Source: Flavobacterium sp. N2820 (GTDB taxonomy: Bacteria; Bacteroidota; Bacteroidia; Flavobacteriales; Flavobacteriaceae). From it: a stretch of 64,000 nt of DNA. Below are positions 16,252-25,194 of this stretch, in pieces. Every line of letters starts with the position of its first letter. Positions within the stretch are counted from its first letter, which is position 1. The notes below the pieces were generated by a model, which did no database searches, had not been told where the DNA came from, and saw only the letters and a list, made by a program, of their open reading frames with translations. The position numbers and the translations under genes are program-made. The stretch is taken from the NCBI RefSeq assembly GCF_025947285.1, contig NZ_CP110008.1:930001-994000 (forward strand), written 5' to 3'.

Positions 16252-17172
16252 ATGAAATACTTAAAACTAATTCGATACCAAAATTTACTAATGCTTGCTT
16301 TTATGCAGCTTGTTTTTCGTTATTTATTCTTAGCACAATCCTATATTGATTTAGCGTTGACCGAATTCAATTACATTTTGTTGGTAATTTCAACCGTTTG
16401 TATTGCTGCAGGTGGCTATGTCATTAACAATATTATGGATCAAGATACCGACGAAATTGCGAAACCTCAAAACCGTGTGGTTGGCGTTTCAATATCAGAA
16501 ACTGGTGCTTATAATTGGTACATTGTACTTACTATCATTGGGGTTGGAATTGGATTTTATCTTTCCAATGTAATCTACAAACCAACCTTTGCTTCGATGT
16601 TTATTTTGGTCGCTACTTTATTGTATGTTTATGCTACTAATTTGAAACAAATTCCGCTTTTAGGAAATATAATTGTTGCCTTATTACTTTCCATAAGTAT
16701 TGTCATTATTGCTTTATTTGATATTTTTCCGGCAACAGATTTGGAAAATTATAGCAGAATGGATAGAGCATTTGATATTCTAATTGATTATGCAATTTTT
16801 GCTTTTATCATCAACTTAATTCGAGAAATTGTCAAAGATTTAGAAGATATGGATGGCGATTATCAAACAGGAATCAACACGTTGCCTATTGCTATCGGGA
16901 TTCAAAAAACCAAAATACTTGTGGGTGTTTTAACTATAATGGCCATAGTAATTCTTGCCTACTATTTAAAAACTTCTCTTTTTGAATTGGATTATACCAT
17001 TTATTATGCATTGGTATTTGTGTTTGGGCCTTTGGTTTATTTTGGAGCAAAATTAATTAATGCTACAACAAAAAAAGAATTTCATCATTTAAGCACAATG
17101 TTAAAAATTGTTTTGTTTTTCGGAATTTTGTCTATTGCCGTAATTGTTTTGAATTTAAAATATGCTCAATAA
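16252..17172 (+). CDS. UbiA family prenyltransferase (geranylgeranylglycerol-phosphate type)
   Basis: A 306-residue integral membrane protein with about eight to nine helices. The first Asp-rich motif is NNIMDQDTDE (N60, D63, D67) and the second is DLEDMDGD near residue 195, the two sites that bind the prenyl diphosphate through magnesium. In flavobacteria, close relatives are labelled geranylgeranylglycerol-phosphate geranylgeranyltransferase, but the acceptor cannot be decided from sequence. The ATG follows directly after the heptamer array with no usual spacer. Its end overlaps the maf start by 11 bp. Confidence 0.88.
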   Translation: MKYLKLIRYQNLLMLAFMQLVFRYLFLAQSYIDLALTEFNYILLVISTVCIAAGGYVINNIMDQDTDEIAKPQNRVVGVSISETGAYNWYIVLTIIGVGIGFYLSNVIYKPTFASMFILVATLLYVYATNLKQIPLLGNIIVALLLSISIVIIALFDIFPATDLENYSRMDRAFDILIDYAIFAFIINLIREIVKDLEDMDGDYQTGINTLPIAIGIQKTKILVGVLTIMAIVILAYYLKTSLFELDYTIYYALVFVFGPLVYFGAKLINATTKKEFHHLSTMLKIVLFFGILSIAVIVLNLKYAQ

Positions 17173-17746
17173 AATTTTACACCATAAAAACATCATTTTA
17201 GCTTCGGGTTCACCTAGAAGACAACAGTTTTTTAAAGAAATGGATTTGAATTTTTCGATTCAGTTAAAAGACGTGGAAGAAATTTATCCCAATCATTTAA
17301 AAGCCGAAGAAATTACGAATTTTTTAGCCGAATTAAAAGCCAATGCCTTTGAAAATGAGCTAAAAGAGAACGATATTTTAGTCACAAGTGATACTATTGT
17401 TTGGCTGAACGAAAAAGCATTAGGTAAACCAAAAGATTATGACGATGCCTTCAAAATGTTGCAACAATTAGCCAATCAAACACATGAAGTAATCACTTCT
17501 GTTTGTTTGAAATCGGTATCAAAAGTCGACATTTTTCATTGTACAACAAAAGTAACTTTTGCAGCACTTTCTGATGAAAATATTCGTTATTACTTAGATA
17601 ATTATAAACCTTTTGATAAAGCAGGAAGCTATGGAATCCAAGACTGGATTGGCTTAATCGGAATTTCAAAAATAGAAGGTTCATACACTAATGTTGTAGG
17701 ATTACCAACCGAAATGTTGTTTCAAAAATTAATGCACTATGCTTAA
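17162..17746 (+). CDS. maf: Maf-family nucleotide pyrophosphatase
   Basis: A 194-residue Maf protein with the signature ILASGSPRRQ near the N-terminus, the SDTIVW motif and the KAGSYGIQ motif. The YhdE-like features fit an enzyme that hydrolyses dTTP, UTP and modified nucleotides; the older name is septum formation inhibitor. It overlaps both neighbours by a few bases, a sign of translational coupling in this operon. Confidence 0.93.
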   Translation: MLNKILHHKNIILASGSPRRQQFFKEMDLNFSIQLKDVEEIYPNHLKAEEITNFLAELKANAFENELKENDILVTSDTIVWLNEKALGKPKDYDDAFKMLQQLANQTHEVITSVCLKSVSKVDIFHCTTKVTFAALSDENIRYYLDNYKPFDKAGSYGIQDWIGLIGISKIEGSYTNVVGLPTEMLFQKLMHYA

Positions 17747-18275
17747 ACTCATTGAAAACCCCTATTTAGACCAAGAAATAGCAACATTAGTTGTGTTGTT
17801 GGTTTACTTTATTTTACGCTTCAGCTCGAATAAATTAGTGCGCAAATATGCCACTTTAAATGAAGTTTTAGAACACCGTACAAATTTGGTAATCAAATAC
17901 ATAAACCTTCTTTTAGGCATTTTAGCTTTAATTTCAATTGTAATTATTTGGGGAGTAAAAAAAGATCAAATTTTGCTTTTCATTTCTTCCGTATTTGCAG
18001 TTGTGGGAGTTGCTTCGTTTGCACAATGGTCGATTTTGAGTAACATTACAGCAGGAATTATTTTATTCTTTTCGTATCCTTTTAAAATTGGAGACAGAAT
18101 TAAAATCCACGATAAAGATTTCCCTATTGAAGGTGAAATTGACGATATTAAAGCGTTTTATGTCATTTTAAAATCTTCTGAAGGAGAAATGGTTACCTAT
18201 CCAAACAATTTGCTAATGCAAAAAGGAATTTCGGTACTAAAAAACAATCCTGAAGAAAGAGAATTTTTTGATTAA
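17739..18275 (+). CDS. Small mechanosensitive channel, MscS family
   Basis: A 178-residue protein, shorter than E. coli MscS (286). Three hydrophobic segments are visible; the third (about residues 85-120) is the Gly/Ala-rich pore helix, and the beta domain follows with the GDRIKI motif at about residues 119-124. The C-terminal alpha-beta cage domain is missing, as in other short MscS-like proteins of this phylum. It should sit in the inner membrane and release solutes on hypo-osmotic shock. It overlaps maf by 8 bp and precedes the rhomboid gene by 2 bp. Confidence 0.88.
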   Translation: MLKLIENPYLDQEIATLVVLLVYFILRFSSNKLVRKYATLNEVLEHRTNLVIKYINLLLGILALISIVIIWGVKKDQILLFISSVFAVVGVASFAQWSILSNITAGIILFFSYPFKIGDRIKIHDKDFPIEGEIDDIKAFYVILKSSEGEMVTYPNNLLMQKGISVLKNNPEEREFFD

Positions 18276-18277
18276 GT

Positions 18278-19741
18278 ATGAAAAATAAATTAATTCCACA
18301 CTACAAAATTGAATTTGAAATTACCGAAGTCGAAGCAATTTCTTTCAATCAATCTGTTCAACAAGCTTTTAATGCACTAAATTGGAAAATAGTAACAACA
18401 TCTGAGACTAAAATCGAAGGGCATACCTCTCTATCATTAAGTTCTTGGGGAGAATCAATTACAATTGAAATCTCAGACAGAAACATTAGTATTGAAAGTA
18501 CATGTGTTGGCAATCAATTAGTTGATTGGGGTAAAAACAAAAAAAATATTGAAGCGCTACTCGAACAGTTAAAAAAATATGAGTATACTGAAACTCCAGT
18601 TTTAGAAACGCAGAAAAGTAGTTTTGATACAATTCAAAAAAAGAAGGGTAGTTTTAAAGACTATTTAGCTGTTTTTATCCCCACTAAAGAATACTTTTTT
18701 ACTCCAATTCTGATCTTTCTAAACATTTTGGTATTTGTATTAATGGTTGTTGACGGAACAAATATCATTTCACCCGCTGCAGAAGACTTAATAAAATGGG
18801 GAGCAAACGAAAGAACAATTACATTAAATGGTGCATATTGGCGTTTGTTTTCATGCATTTTTGTTCATATTGGTATCATACATTTAATTATGAATCTTTA
18901 TGCTTTAATTTTTATAGGAAGTATTTTAGAACCAATAATTGGAAAATATAAATTTATTGTTGGATACTTAATCACTGGGTTTATTGCAAGTACAGCTAGT
19001 TTGTGGTGGAATACCTTTACGCTAAGTGCAGGTGCTTCTGGAGCCATATTTGGTTTATTTGGGATTTTTTTAGCTTTATTAACAACAAATTATTTAGACA
19101 AAAACGCCAGAAAATCGATGTTAACATACATCTTTATATACATTGGTTTAAATTTAGTGAATGGTCTAAAAGAAGGAATTGATGGCGCAGCACATTTGGG
19201 TGGATTGATTTCTGGATGCATTATCGGATATGCTTTCTTTTATGGTTTAATAAACAAAGAATCAAAAGAATTGAACTATTGGATTCTAGGAATAATTTCA
19301 TTTTTAGGAATTAGTTGTTCCTATTTAGTACTCGAAAAAATTCCAAATCCAATTAAAAACTATAAAACTACTAGTGGTAAAAAATTGAATTATTTTGAAT
19401 TATACGACATCAAAATGAAGGATTTTGTTGATAATGAAACACTAGCGCTTGATATCCAATACCAAAATACTTCTCAAAAAGAAGACATGTTAAATTACAT
19501 CGAAAACCACACTATGTACTATTGGAATGAAAATTTAAAAATTGTAAATGAAATTGAAAATTACAGCATTCCGAAAGATGCTTTGAAAAAAAATGTTCTT
19601 TTAAAACAATATGTTTTACTTAGAATTAAACAAACAGGACTCATTCGACAAAAAATTGAATCCGAATCAGATAAATTTGATCAAAAACTCATAGAGGTAA
19701 ATCAAGAAATAAATAACATCATTTTTACCGTAACCAATTAA
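18278..19741 (+). CDS. Rhomboid family intramembrane serine protease
   Basis: A 487-residue protein. Residues 1-105 form a soluble alpha-beta domain seen in front of some Bacteroidota rhomboids. Residues 140-345 are the membrane core, with the catalytic Ser254 in GASGAIFG, His306 in GAAHLGG and the conserved H202-x3-N206. The remaining 140 residues are a soluble helical tail. The protease cleaves membrane proteins in the lipid phase; substrate unknown. It is the last gene of the 14470-19741 run and is followed by a terminator. Confidence 0.92.
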   Translation: MKNKLIPHYKIEFEITEVEAISFNQSVQQAFNALNWKIVTTSETKIEGHTSLSLSSWGESITIEISDRNISIESTCVGNQLVDWGKNKKNIEALLEQLKKYEYTETPVLETQKSSFDTIQKKKGSFKDYLAVFIPTKEYFFTPILIFLNILVFVLMVVDGTNIISPAAEDLIKWGANERTITLNGAYWRLFSCIFVHIGIIHLIMNLYALIFIGSILEPIIGKYKFIVGYLITGFIASTASLWWNTFTLSAGASGAIFGLFGIFLALLTTNYLDKNARKSMLTYIFIYIGLNLVNGLKEGIDGAAHLGGLISGCIIGYAFFYGLINKESKELNYWILGIISFLGISCSYLVLEKIPNPIKNYKTTSGKKLNYFELYDIKMKDFVDNETLALDIQYQNTSQKEDMLNYIENHTMYYWNENLKIVNEIENYSIPKDALKKNVLLKQYVLLRIKQTGLIRQKIESESDKFDQKLIEVNQEINNIIFTVTN

Positions 19742-19753
19742 TAAAATAGTGTT

Positions 19754-19787
19754 AAAAAAGGAAGCAACTAAAACTTCCTTTTTTTTA
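19754..19787 (+). terminator. Terminator of the kdsC-rhomboid run
   Basis: AAGGAAG (19758-19764) pairs with CTTCCTT (19774-19780), followed by a T-run. Confidence 0.85.
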
Positions 19788-19793
19788 TTTCCT

Positions 19794-19801
19794 TATTTTT
19801 G
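19794..19801 (+). promoter_or_regulatory. -7 box (TATTTTTG) of the PIG-L gene
   Basis: Matches TAnnTTTG and lies 17 bp before the start codon, just after the upstream terminator. Confidence 0.5.
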
Positions 19802-19817
19802 AAACAAATCCATTACA

Positions 19818-22262
19818 ATGAACAGAAGCATTACTTCAATTTATATATTTTTAATTTCTATAATTTCATTTGCGCAAGCACCACAAAAACTAAATGCAGT
19901 AGAAATTTATGAACAAGTTCAAAAACTAAATTTTTTAGGAAAAGTATTGTATGTTGCAGCTCATCCTGATGATGAAAACACCAAGTTAATTACCTATTTT
20001 TCCAATCATTATCACGCACAAACAGCTTATTTATCGCTAACTCGTGGCGATGGTGGTCAAAATTTAATTGGAACAGAATTAAGAGAAAAATTAGGAGCCA
20101 TTAGAACACAAGAATTGTTAGCTGCAAGAAGAATTGACGGTGGCGAACAGTTTTTCACACGTGCAAATGACTTCGGATTTTCAAAAGAACCGAATGAAAC
20201 CTTCTCCATTTGGAACAAAAACGAAGTTATGGAAGATGTCATTCAAGTGATTGAAACATTCCGTCCAGACATTGTTATTAACCGATTTAGCCACAACACA
20301 CCAGGGACAACACACGGACATCACACAGCTTCGGCTATGTTGAGTTTGGAAGCATATGATTTAGTAAAACACCAACCAAAACGCATATTTTTCAATACTT
20401 CATGGTGGTTTTACGGAAGTCAAGAAGCCTTTGATGCAGCCGATAAATCAAAATTATTAGCGATAAATTCTAATGTTTATTATCCGTTAAAAGGAAAAAG
20501 TAACAACGAAATTGCTGCTTTGAGCAGAAGTCAGCACAAATGTCAAGGCTTTGGGACTTTAGGAAGTCGTGGCGACGAAACCGAATATTTAGAACTTTTA
20601 AAAGGAGATTTACCTAGCAATACCAACCTATTTGAAGGAATAGACACCTCATGGAATCGAGTAAAAGGCGGTAATGAAATTGGAACAATTTTATACGAAA
20701 TTGAAAAGAATTTCAACTTTGGAAATCCATCAGTACATATTCCGAATTTAATAAAAGCGTATGATTTGATTCAGAATTTAGAAGATTCACATTGGAAAAA
20801 CAGCAAATCAAAACAGATTATTAAGATTATTGAAGCGTGTAGTGGTTTGTTTATGGAAGCCGTGGCCGACACTGAAACGACAACAAAAGATAGTAATTTT
20901 AATATCAATATCGAAGTTATTAATCGAAGTCAATCGAATGCAAAATTGATTTCTGTGAAAGCATTACAACTCCCAATACTAACAAAAAATGCTTTGTTAA
21001 AGAATAACGAAAAAACAAGTTTTCCAATTAAAAATGTAATTATTGGAGAAACGGTTGATTATTCAAACTTATTTTGGTTAAAAGAAAAACAAACTGAAGG
21101 GATGTATCGTGTTTCAGATAAAGCAATTCGAATTCTTCCTGAAATTTCATCAAATTTTCCAGTCGTTTTCACCATTGAAATTGAAGGAAAAACAATTGAA
21201 TTTATAAAGAATATTTGTTACAAATTCAATAATCCCGATGACGGAGAAACCTATGTTCCTTTTACTGTTTTACCTGATGTTACTACAAAAATTGAACCTG
21301 AAGTAATTATTTTCAACGGAACACAAACCAAAGAAATTACGGTTTCAGTAAAAGCGCACAAGGCCAATGCAAAAGGCGTTTTATCGTTGAATATACCGAC
21401 CGACTGGAAAGTAAATCCAAAAGAAATTCCGTTTGAAATTACAACCAAAAACGAAGAGAAAAAATTCACGTTTACTTTGTACCCAACTAAACCCGAAATA
21501 GCCACAAAATTGAGCGCAAAAGCTCAAATTGGTAATCAAACTTTCAATAATAAACTAATCACCATTCAATATCCACACATTCCTAAACAAACTATTTTAG
21601 TGCCTTCTGAATCTAAATTAGTAAAATTGGACATCGAAATTAAGGGCAAAAATATTGGCTATATCATGGGCGCTGGCGATGAAGTAAACAAAAATTTAGA
21701 ACATCTCGGGTTTAAAGTTTCGACAATTAATCCGAACGAAATTTCAACAGAAAAACTACAACAATATGATGCTGTAATCTTAGGAATTAGAGCTTTTAAT
21801 GTGGTTGAAGAATTAAAATATAAGAATAAAATACTGTTTCAATATGTAGAAAACGGAGGTAATTTAATCGTTCAATACAACACCACTAATAATTTGATTA
21901 CTAAAGAAATAGCACCCTATAATTTAGAACTTTCAAGAGATAGAGTTACCGATGAAAATGCAAAGGTTACTTTTGTAACTCCAACTCATAAAGTACTTAA
22001 TCAACCCAACAAAATTACTGAAAAAGATTTCACAGGCTGGGTTCAAGAGCAAGGTTTATACTATCCAAACAAATGGAGTTCCGAATTTATTCCTATTTTA
22101 GCTTCTAATGATGAAGGCGAATCTTCAAAAACTGGTGGTTTGGTCATTGCCAAATTTGGAAAAGGAAATTACATTTATACAGGTTTAAGTTTCTTTAGAG
22201 AATTACCAGAAGGTGTAAGTGGTGCCTATCGATTATTAGCAAATATAATTGCATTAGATTGA
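19818..22262 (+). CDS. PIG-L family deacetylase, secreted, 814 residues
   Basis: The protein begins with a signal peptide (cut after SFAQ, about residue 20). Residues 40-260 are a PIG-L/LmbE fold with the zinc motif AHPDDEN (48-54) and the second motif HNTPGTTHGHH. This family removes N-acetyl groups from sugar conjugates. The middle is made of beta-sandwich-like segments and the last 200 residues look like a class I glutamine-amidotransferase-like fold (DAVILGIRAF, VENGGNLIVQY), a combination common in Bacteroidota. The gene is not obviously in an operon. Substrate unknown. Confidence 0.88.
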   Translation: MNRSITSIYIFLISIISFAQAPQKLNAVEIYEQVQKLNFLGKVLYVAAHPDDENTKLITYFSNHYHAQTAYLSLTRGDGGQNLIGTELREKLGAIRTQELLAARRIDGGEQFFTRANDFGFSKEPNETFSIWNKNEVMEDVIQVIETFRPDIVINRFSHNTPGTTHGHHTASAMLSLEAYDLVKHQPKRIFFNTSWWFYGSQEAFDAADKSKLLAINSNVYYPLKGKSNNEIAALSRSQHKCQGFGTLGSRGDETEYLELLKGDLPSNTNLFEGIDTSWNRVKGGNEIGTILYEIEKNFNFGNPSVHIPNLIKAYDLIQNLEDSHWKNSKSKQIIKIIEACSGLFMEAVADTETTTKDSNFNINIEVINRSQSNAKLISVKALQLPILTKNALLKNNEKTSFPIKNVIIGETVDYSNLFWLKEKQTEGMYRVSDKAIRILPEISSNFPVVFTIEIEGKTIEFIKNICYKFNNPDDGETYVPFTVLPDVTTKIEPEVIIFNGTQTKEITVSVKAHKANAKGVLSLNIPTDWKVNPKEIPFEITTKNEEKKFTFTLYPTKPEIATKLSAKAQIGNQTFNNKLITIQYPHIPKQTILVPSESKLVKLDIEIKGKNIGYIMGAGDEVNKNLEHLGFKVSTINPNEISTEKLQQYDAVILGIRAFNVVEELKYKNKILFQYVENGGNLIVQYNTTNNLITKEIAPYNLELSRDRVTDENAKVTFVTPTHKVLNQPNKITEKDFTGWVQEQGLYYPNKWSSEFIPILASNDEGESSKTGGLVIAKFGKGNYIYTGLSFFRELPEGVSGAYRLLANIIALD

Positions 22263-22358
22263 TGATGAGTGATGGGTGTTTGATGATGAGTGATTGATAA
22301 TTGAAATATTATTTGAACTTGAACTTGATTTTGAACCTGAAACTTGAAACCTGAAACA
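22263..22358. repeat. Degenerate 7-bp repeats (GTGATGG and TGAAACY types)
   Basis: The gap after the PIG-L gene begins with GATGATGA, GTGATGG and GTGATTG units and ends with TGAAACT, TGAAACC, TGAAAC units just before the small membrane peptide gene. Confidence 0.7.
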
Positions 22359-22368
22359 AAAAAAAAAC

Positions 22369-22470
22369 ATGGAAGAAAAACACAAATGGAAAAAAAGTTA
22401 TAGCATCGTTTTGATACTTAATGCTATATATATTCTTATTTTCTATTTACTAATGGAAATATACAACTAA
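22369..22470 (+). CDS. 33-residue membrane peptide upstream of the symporter
   Basis: A short ORF missed by usual length cut-offs. It has a charged start (MEEKHKWKKSY), one membrane helix of about 20 residues rich in Ile, Leu and Tyr, and a short polar end. Its stop is one base before the symporter ATG, so translation is probably coupled. Small membrane partners are known for other sodium:solute symporters (YjcH with ActP, YhdT with PanF). The position, coupling and protein-like composition support a real gene, though nothing here proves a physical partnership. Confidence 0.72.
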   Translation: MEEKHKWKKSYSIVLILNAIYILIFYLLMEIYN

Positions 22471-22471
22471 T

Positions 22472-24154
22472 ATGGAAATTTTAGATTGGATTGTATTATC
22501 CACCACTCTCTTTTTTATCGTGATTTATGGTGCTTTGAAAACCAAAGGAAGTGCCAACGTCAAAGATTATTTACTAGATAATAACGAAACACCATGGTTT
22601 ACTGTTGGGGTTTCGGTTATGGCAACACAAGCGAGTGCTATTACTTTTTTATCCACACCTGGTCAAGCCTATCATGACGGAATGGGTTTTGTACAATTCT
22701 ATTTTGGTCTGCCATTAGCAATGATTGTAATTGCATATACTTTTATTCCTATTTATCATCGATTACAAGTGTACACCGCTTATGAATATTTAGAACAACG
22801 CTTCAATGTGCAAACCCGAACTTTGGCTGCTATTTTATTCCTAATTCAAAGAGGTTTAGGAACAGGAATCACAATTTATGCGCCTTCAATAATCTTATCA
22901 GCACTTTTAGGTTGGAATTTAAATATGCTGAATATAATCATTGGAATTTTGGTGATTGTATACACCGTTACAGGTGGTACAAAAGCAGTGAATGTGACTC
23001 AAAAGCAACAAATGTTTGTGATTATGAGCGGTATGTTCATCATTTTCTTCTATATTTTAGCAAATTTACCTCAAGAAGTTGATTTTTCAAATGTCTTACA
23101 CCTTGCAGGTGCCAATGGAAAAATGGATATTTTAGATTTTTCATACAATCCCGAAACGCGATACACGTTTTGGAGTGGTATTACGGGAGGATTTTTCTTA
23201 ATGCTTTCCTATTTTGGAACCGATCAATCGCAAGTAGGCCGTTATCTTTCTGGAAAATCAGTAAAAGAAAGTCAAATGGGTTTAATCATGAACGGATTGT
23301 TGAAAGTTCCAATGCAATTTTTTATTCTTTTAACAGGAGTTTTAGTGTTTGTCTTCTTTCAATTCAATGATGCGCCTTTGCATTTTAATCCAACTAATGT
23401 TGAAAAAGTAAAAGCCTCTGAGCAAAAAGAGGAATATGAAAATTTAGAAAATAAATTAGCCCAATTAAACACCGATAAAAAAATTGTAAATCAAATTTAT
23501 ATTCAACAGCTAAAACACAATGAATTTGATAATCCAATTTTAAAGAAACAAATGGTAGCGCTTTCGCTAAAAGAAAAAGATTTACGTGAAGACGCCAAAG
23601 ATGTCATCAAAAAAATAGATGGAAAAACAGAAACCAACGATAAAGATTATGTTTTTTTATATTTTATCTTAAACTATCTTCCTAAAGGCCTTTTAGGACT
23701 ACTTTTAGCGGTTATCTTTAGTGCTGCTATGTCTTCAAGTGCTTCGGGTTTAAACTCTTTAGGAGCAACATCAGCAATTGACATTTATAAAAGAAATGTA
23801 AGTGCAAAATCTGATAAACATTATGTATATGCAACACAATATTTTACGGTATTTTGGGGAATTGTTGCTATCGGATTTGCATGCGTTAGTTCGTTATTCG
23901 AAAATTTAATTCAGTTAGTAAACATCATTGGTTCTATTTTCTACGGAACTGTTTTAGGTATTTTCTTAATCGGGTTTTATTTCAATTACATCAAAGGAAA
24001 AGCAGCTTTTATAGCAGCTTGTATCAGTCAATTAACCATTTTCTATATTTTTTATTTGGATGTAGTGAGTTATTTGTGGCTCAATTTCATTGGAGCCGTT
24101 CTAACCATACTATTAGGTTTAATTTTGCAAAAATCTTTCAATAAAACACCATAA
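22472..24154 (+). CDS. Sodium:solute symporter (SSS family)
   Basis: A 560-residue membrane transporter with about 13 helices and the family features: an early ATQASAITFLSTPG segment, the RGLGTGITIYAPS region and a late SAAMSSSASGLNSLGA motif that forms part of the sodium site. Between helices an unusual soluble insert of about 80 residues (around 309-390) is predicted to form a charged coiled coil. The substrate cannot be told from sequence; relatives carry sugars, sialic acid, iodide or amino acids. The 33-residue peptide precedes it. Confidence 0.9.
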   Translation: MEILDWIVLSTTLFFIVIYGALKTKGSANVKDYLLDNNETPWFTVGVSVMATQASAITFLSTPGQAYHDGMGFVQFYFGLPLAMIVIAYTFIPIYHRLQVYTAYEYLEQRFNVQTRTLAAILFLIQRGLGTGITIYAPSIILSALLGWNLNMLNIIIGILVIVYTVTGGTKAVNVTQKQQMFVIMSGMFIIFFYILANLPQEVDFSNVLHLAGANGKMDILDFSYNPETRYTFWSGITGGFFLMLSYFGTDQSQVGRYLSGKSVKESQMGLIMNGLLKVPMQFFILLTGVLVFVFFQFNDAPLHFNPTNVEKVKASEQKEEYENLENKLAQLNTDKKIVNQIYIQQLKHNEFDNPILKKQMVALSLKEKDLREDAKDVIKKIDGKTETNDKDYVFLYFILNYLPKGLLGLLLAVIFSAAMSSSASGLNSLGATSAIDIYKRNVSAKSDKHYVYATQYFTVFWGIVAIGFACVSSLFENLIQLVNIIGSIFYGTVLGIFLIGFYFNYIKGKAAFIAACISQLTIFYIFYLDVVSYLWLNFIGAVLTILLGLILQKSFNKTP

Positions 24155-24187
24155 AAAAAGTCCCGAATTAATTTCGGGACTTATCTT
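24153..24187. terminator. Bidirectional terminator
   Basis: AAGTCCCGAA (24158-24167) pairs with TTCGGGACTT (24173-24182), flanked by A and T runs; serves the symporter and the convergent DUF2911 gene. Confidence 0.9.
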
Positions 24188-24206
24188 TTGAATTAACAAT
24201 TAACTA

Positions 24207-25058
24207 TTATTTTGACCATTCAGCAATGCTGTCTTTGTTCATTTTTTCATAATCGCCGTTTCCTGCTTTTGTCGCTAATGCTAAAGATTCTTTTGCCGTA
24301 GCAATTGCCCCTTTTTTATCACCCGATTTTGCTTGAATTAACGATTTTAAACGTAAATACCAGAAAGGAACATCTTGTCCTTTTGGTGAATTAGAAATAG
24401 CACTATTTACCCAAGACAACGCTTTTGTCATATCGCCATTCGTTTGGTAAAAATATTGTGCTGCTGAAAAATAATCACCTGCAGAAGGACCTGCTAATGT
24501 TTTTTCAATACTCTTCATCGCCGCTTCTTGCGTAGGAACCGTAAATGGAATTGAAACAATTGTTCTTTCCCATGATAATTCTAAAACACCTGAATCATTT
24601 GATAAATTATTTAAAAAAATAGTAAATGATTCAACTGATTTATTCAAAGTCTCTGGTTTAACAGAAGTTCTCAAAGCAACTTTGCTTTCATCCCACTCTT
24701 CTGGCAAACCCCAGTTATTTGTGTCTGCATAAAAAATAACATCCCAGCTATCAGCTTTTGGAGTGGTAAATAAAGCATATTTACCCTTTTTAAGTTGTTT
24801 ACCACCAATAGTTACATCTTCACTAAAAGAAATAGTTGTATTTGCATTAGCTCCTGTTCTCCAATTTTTTCCATAAGGAACTAAATCACCATAAACAGTT
24901 CTTCCTTTAGCACTTGGTCTAGAATATTCAATCTGTACTGTAGTTAATCCAACAACTTGATCAATTTTAGCTAACGGGCTAGCTTGAGGCGTTTTAACTT
25001 GTGCTTCTACCACAAAATTGGCTAAAATAACAGCCAACATAACAATAATTTTTCTCAT
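24207..25058 (-). CDS. DUF2911 domain-containing secreted protein
   Basis: A 283-residue protein. The ATG at 25058 (MRKIIVMLAVILANF) begins a normal signal peptide ending at VEAQ; the longer reading adds 36 residues before it. The DUF2911 core (about residues 30-170) has the pattern SRPSAKGR, YGKNWRTGANANT and WDVIFYADTNNWG. The last 90 residues are helical and TPR-like. DUF2911 proteins are widespread in Bacteroidota envelopes and of unknown role. It stands divergent from the photolyase operon. Confidence 0.88.
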   Translation of the reverse strand: MRKIIVMLAVILANFVVEAQVKTPQASPLAKIDQVVGLTTVQIEYSRPSAKGRTVYGDLVPYGKNWRTGANANTTISFSEDVTIGGKQLKKGKYALFTTPKADSWDVIFYADTNNWGLPEEWDESKVALRTSVKPETLNKSVESFTIFLNNLSNDSGVLELSWERTIVSIPFTVPTQEAAMKSIEKTLAGPSAGDYFSAAQYFYQTNGDMTKALSWVNSAISNSPKGQDVPFWYLRLKSLIQAKSGDKKGAIATAKESLALATKAGNGDYEKMNKDSIAEWSK

Positions 25059-25133
25059 AGGTTTTATTTTTAGTTTTCCAAAATTACAAATTGTTATTGA
25101 CTCAAATGTTAAGAATAACTTAAATGAATATTT

Positions 25134-25167
25134 TTTGTTTAAGTTATTAGTAAAATAATTAAACAAA
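25134..25167. promoter_or_regulatory. 34-bp inverted repeat upstream of the photolyase operon
   Basis: TTTGTTTAA (25134-25142) and TTAAACAAA (25159-25167) are perfect inverted arms separated by 16 bp. The same element with the same spacer occurs twice in the rhodopsin-blh gap (37702-37735 and 37747-37780). Here it ends 5 bp before a -7-like TAACTTTA box (25172-25179). The shape fits a dimeric regulator. Confidence 0.75.
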
Positions 25168-25194
25168 GTTGTAACTTTACAAAAAAATAAAGAA

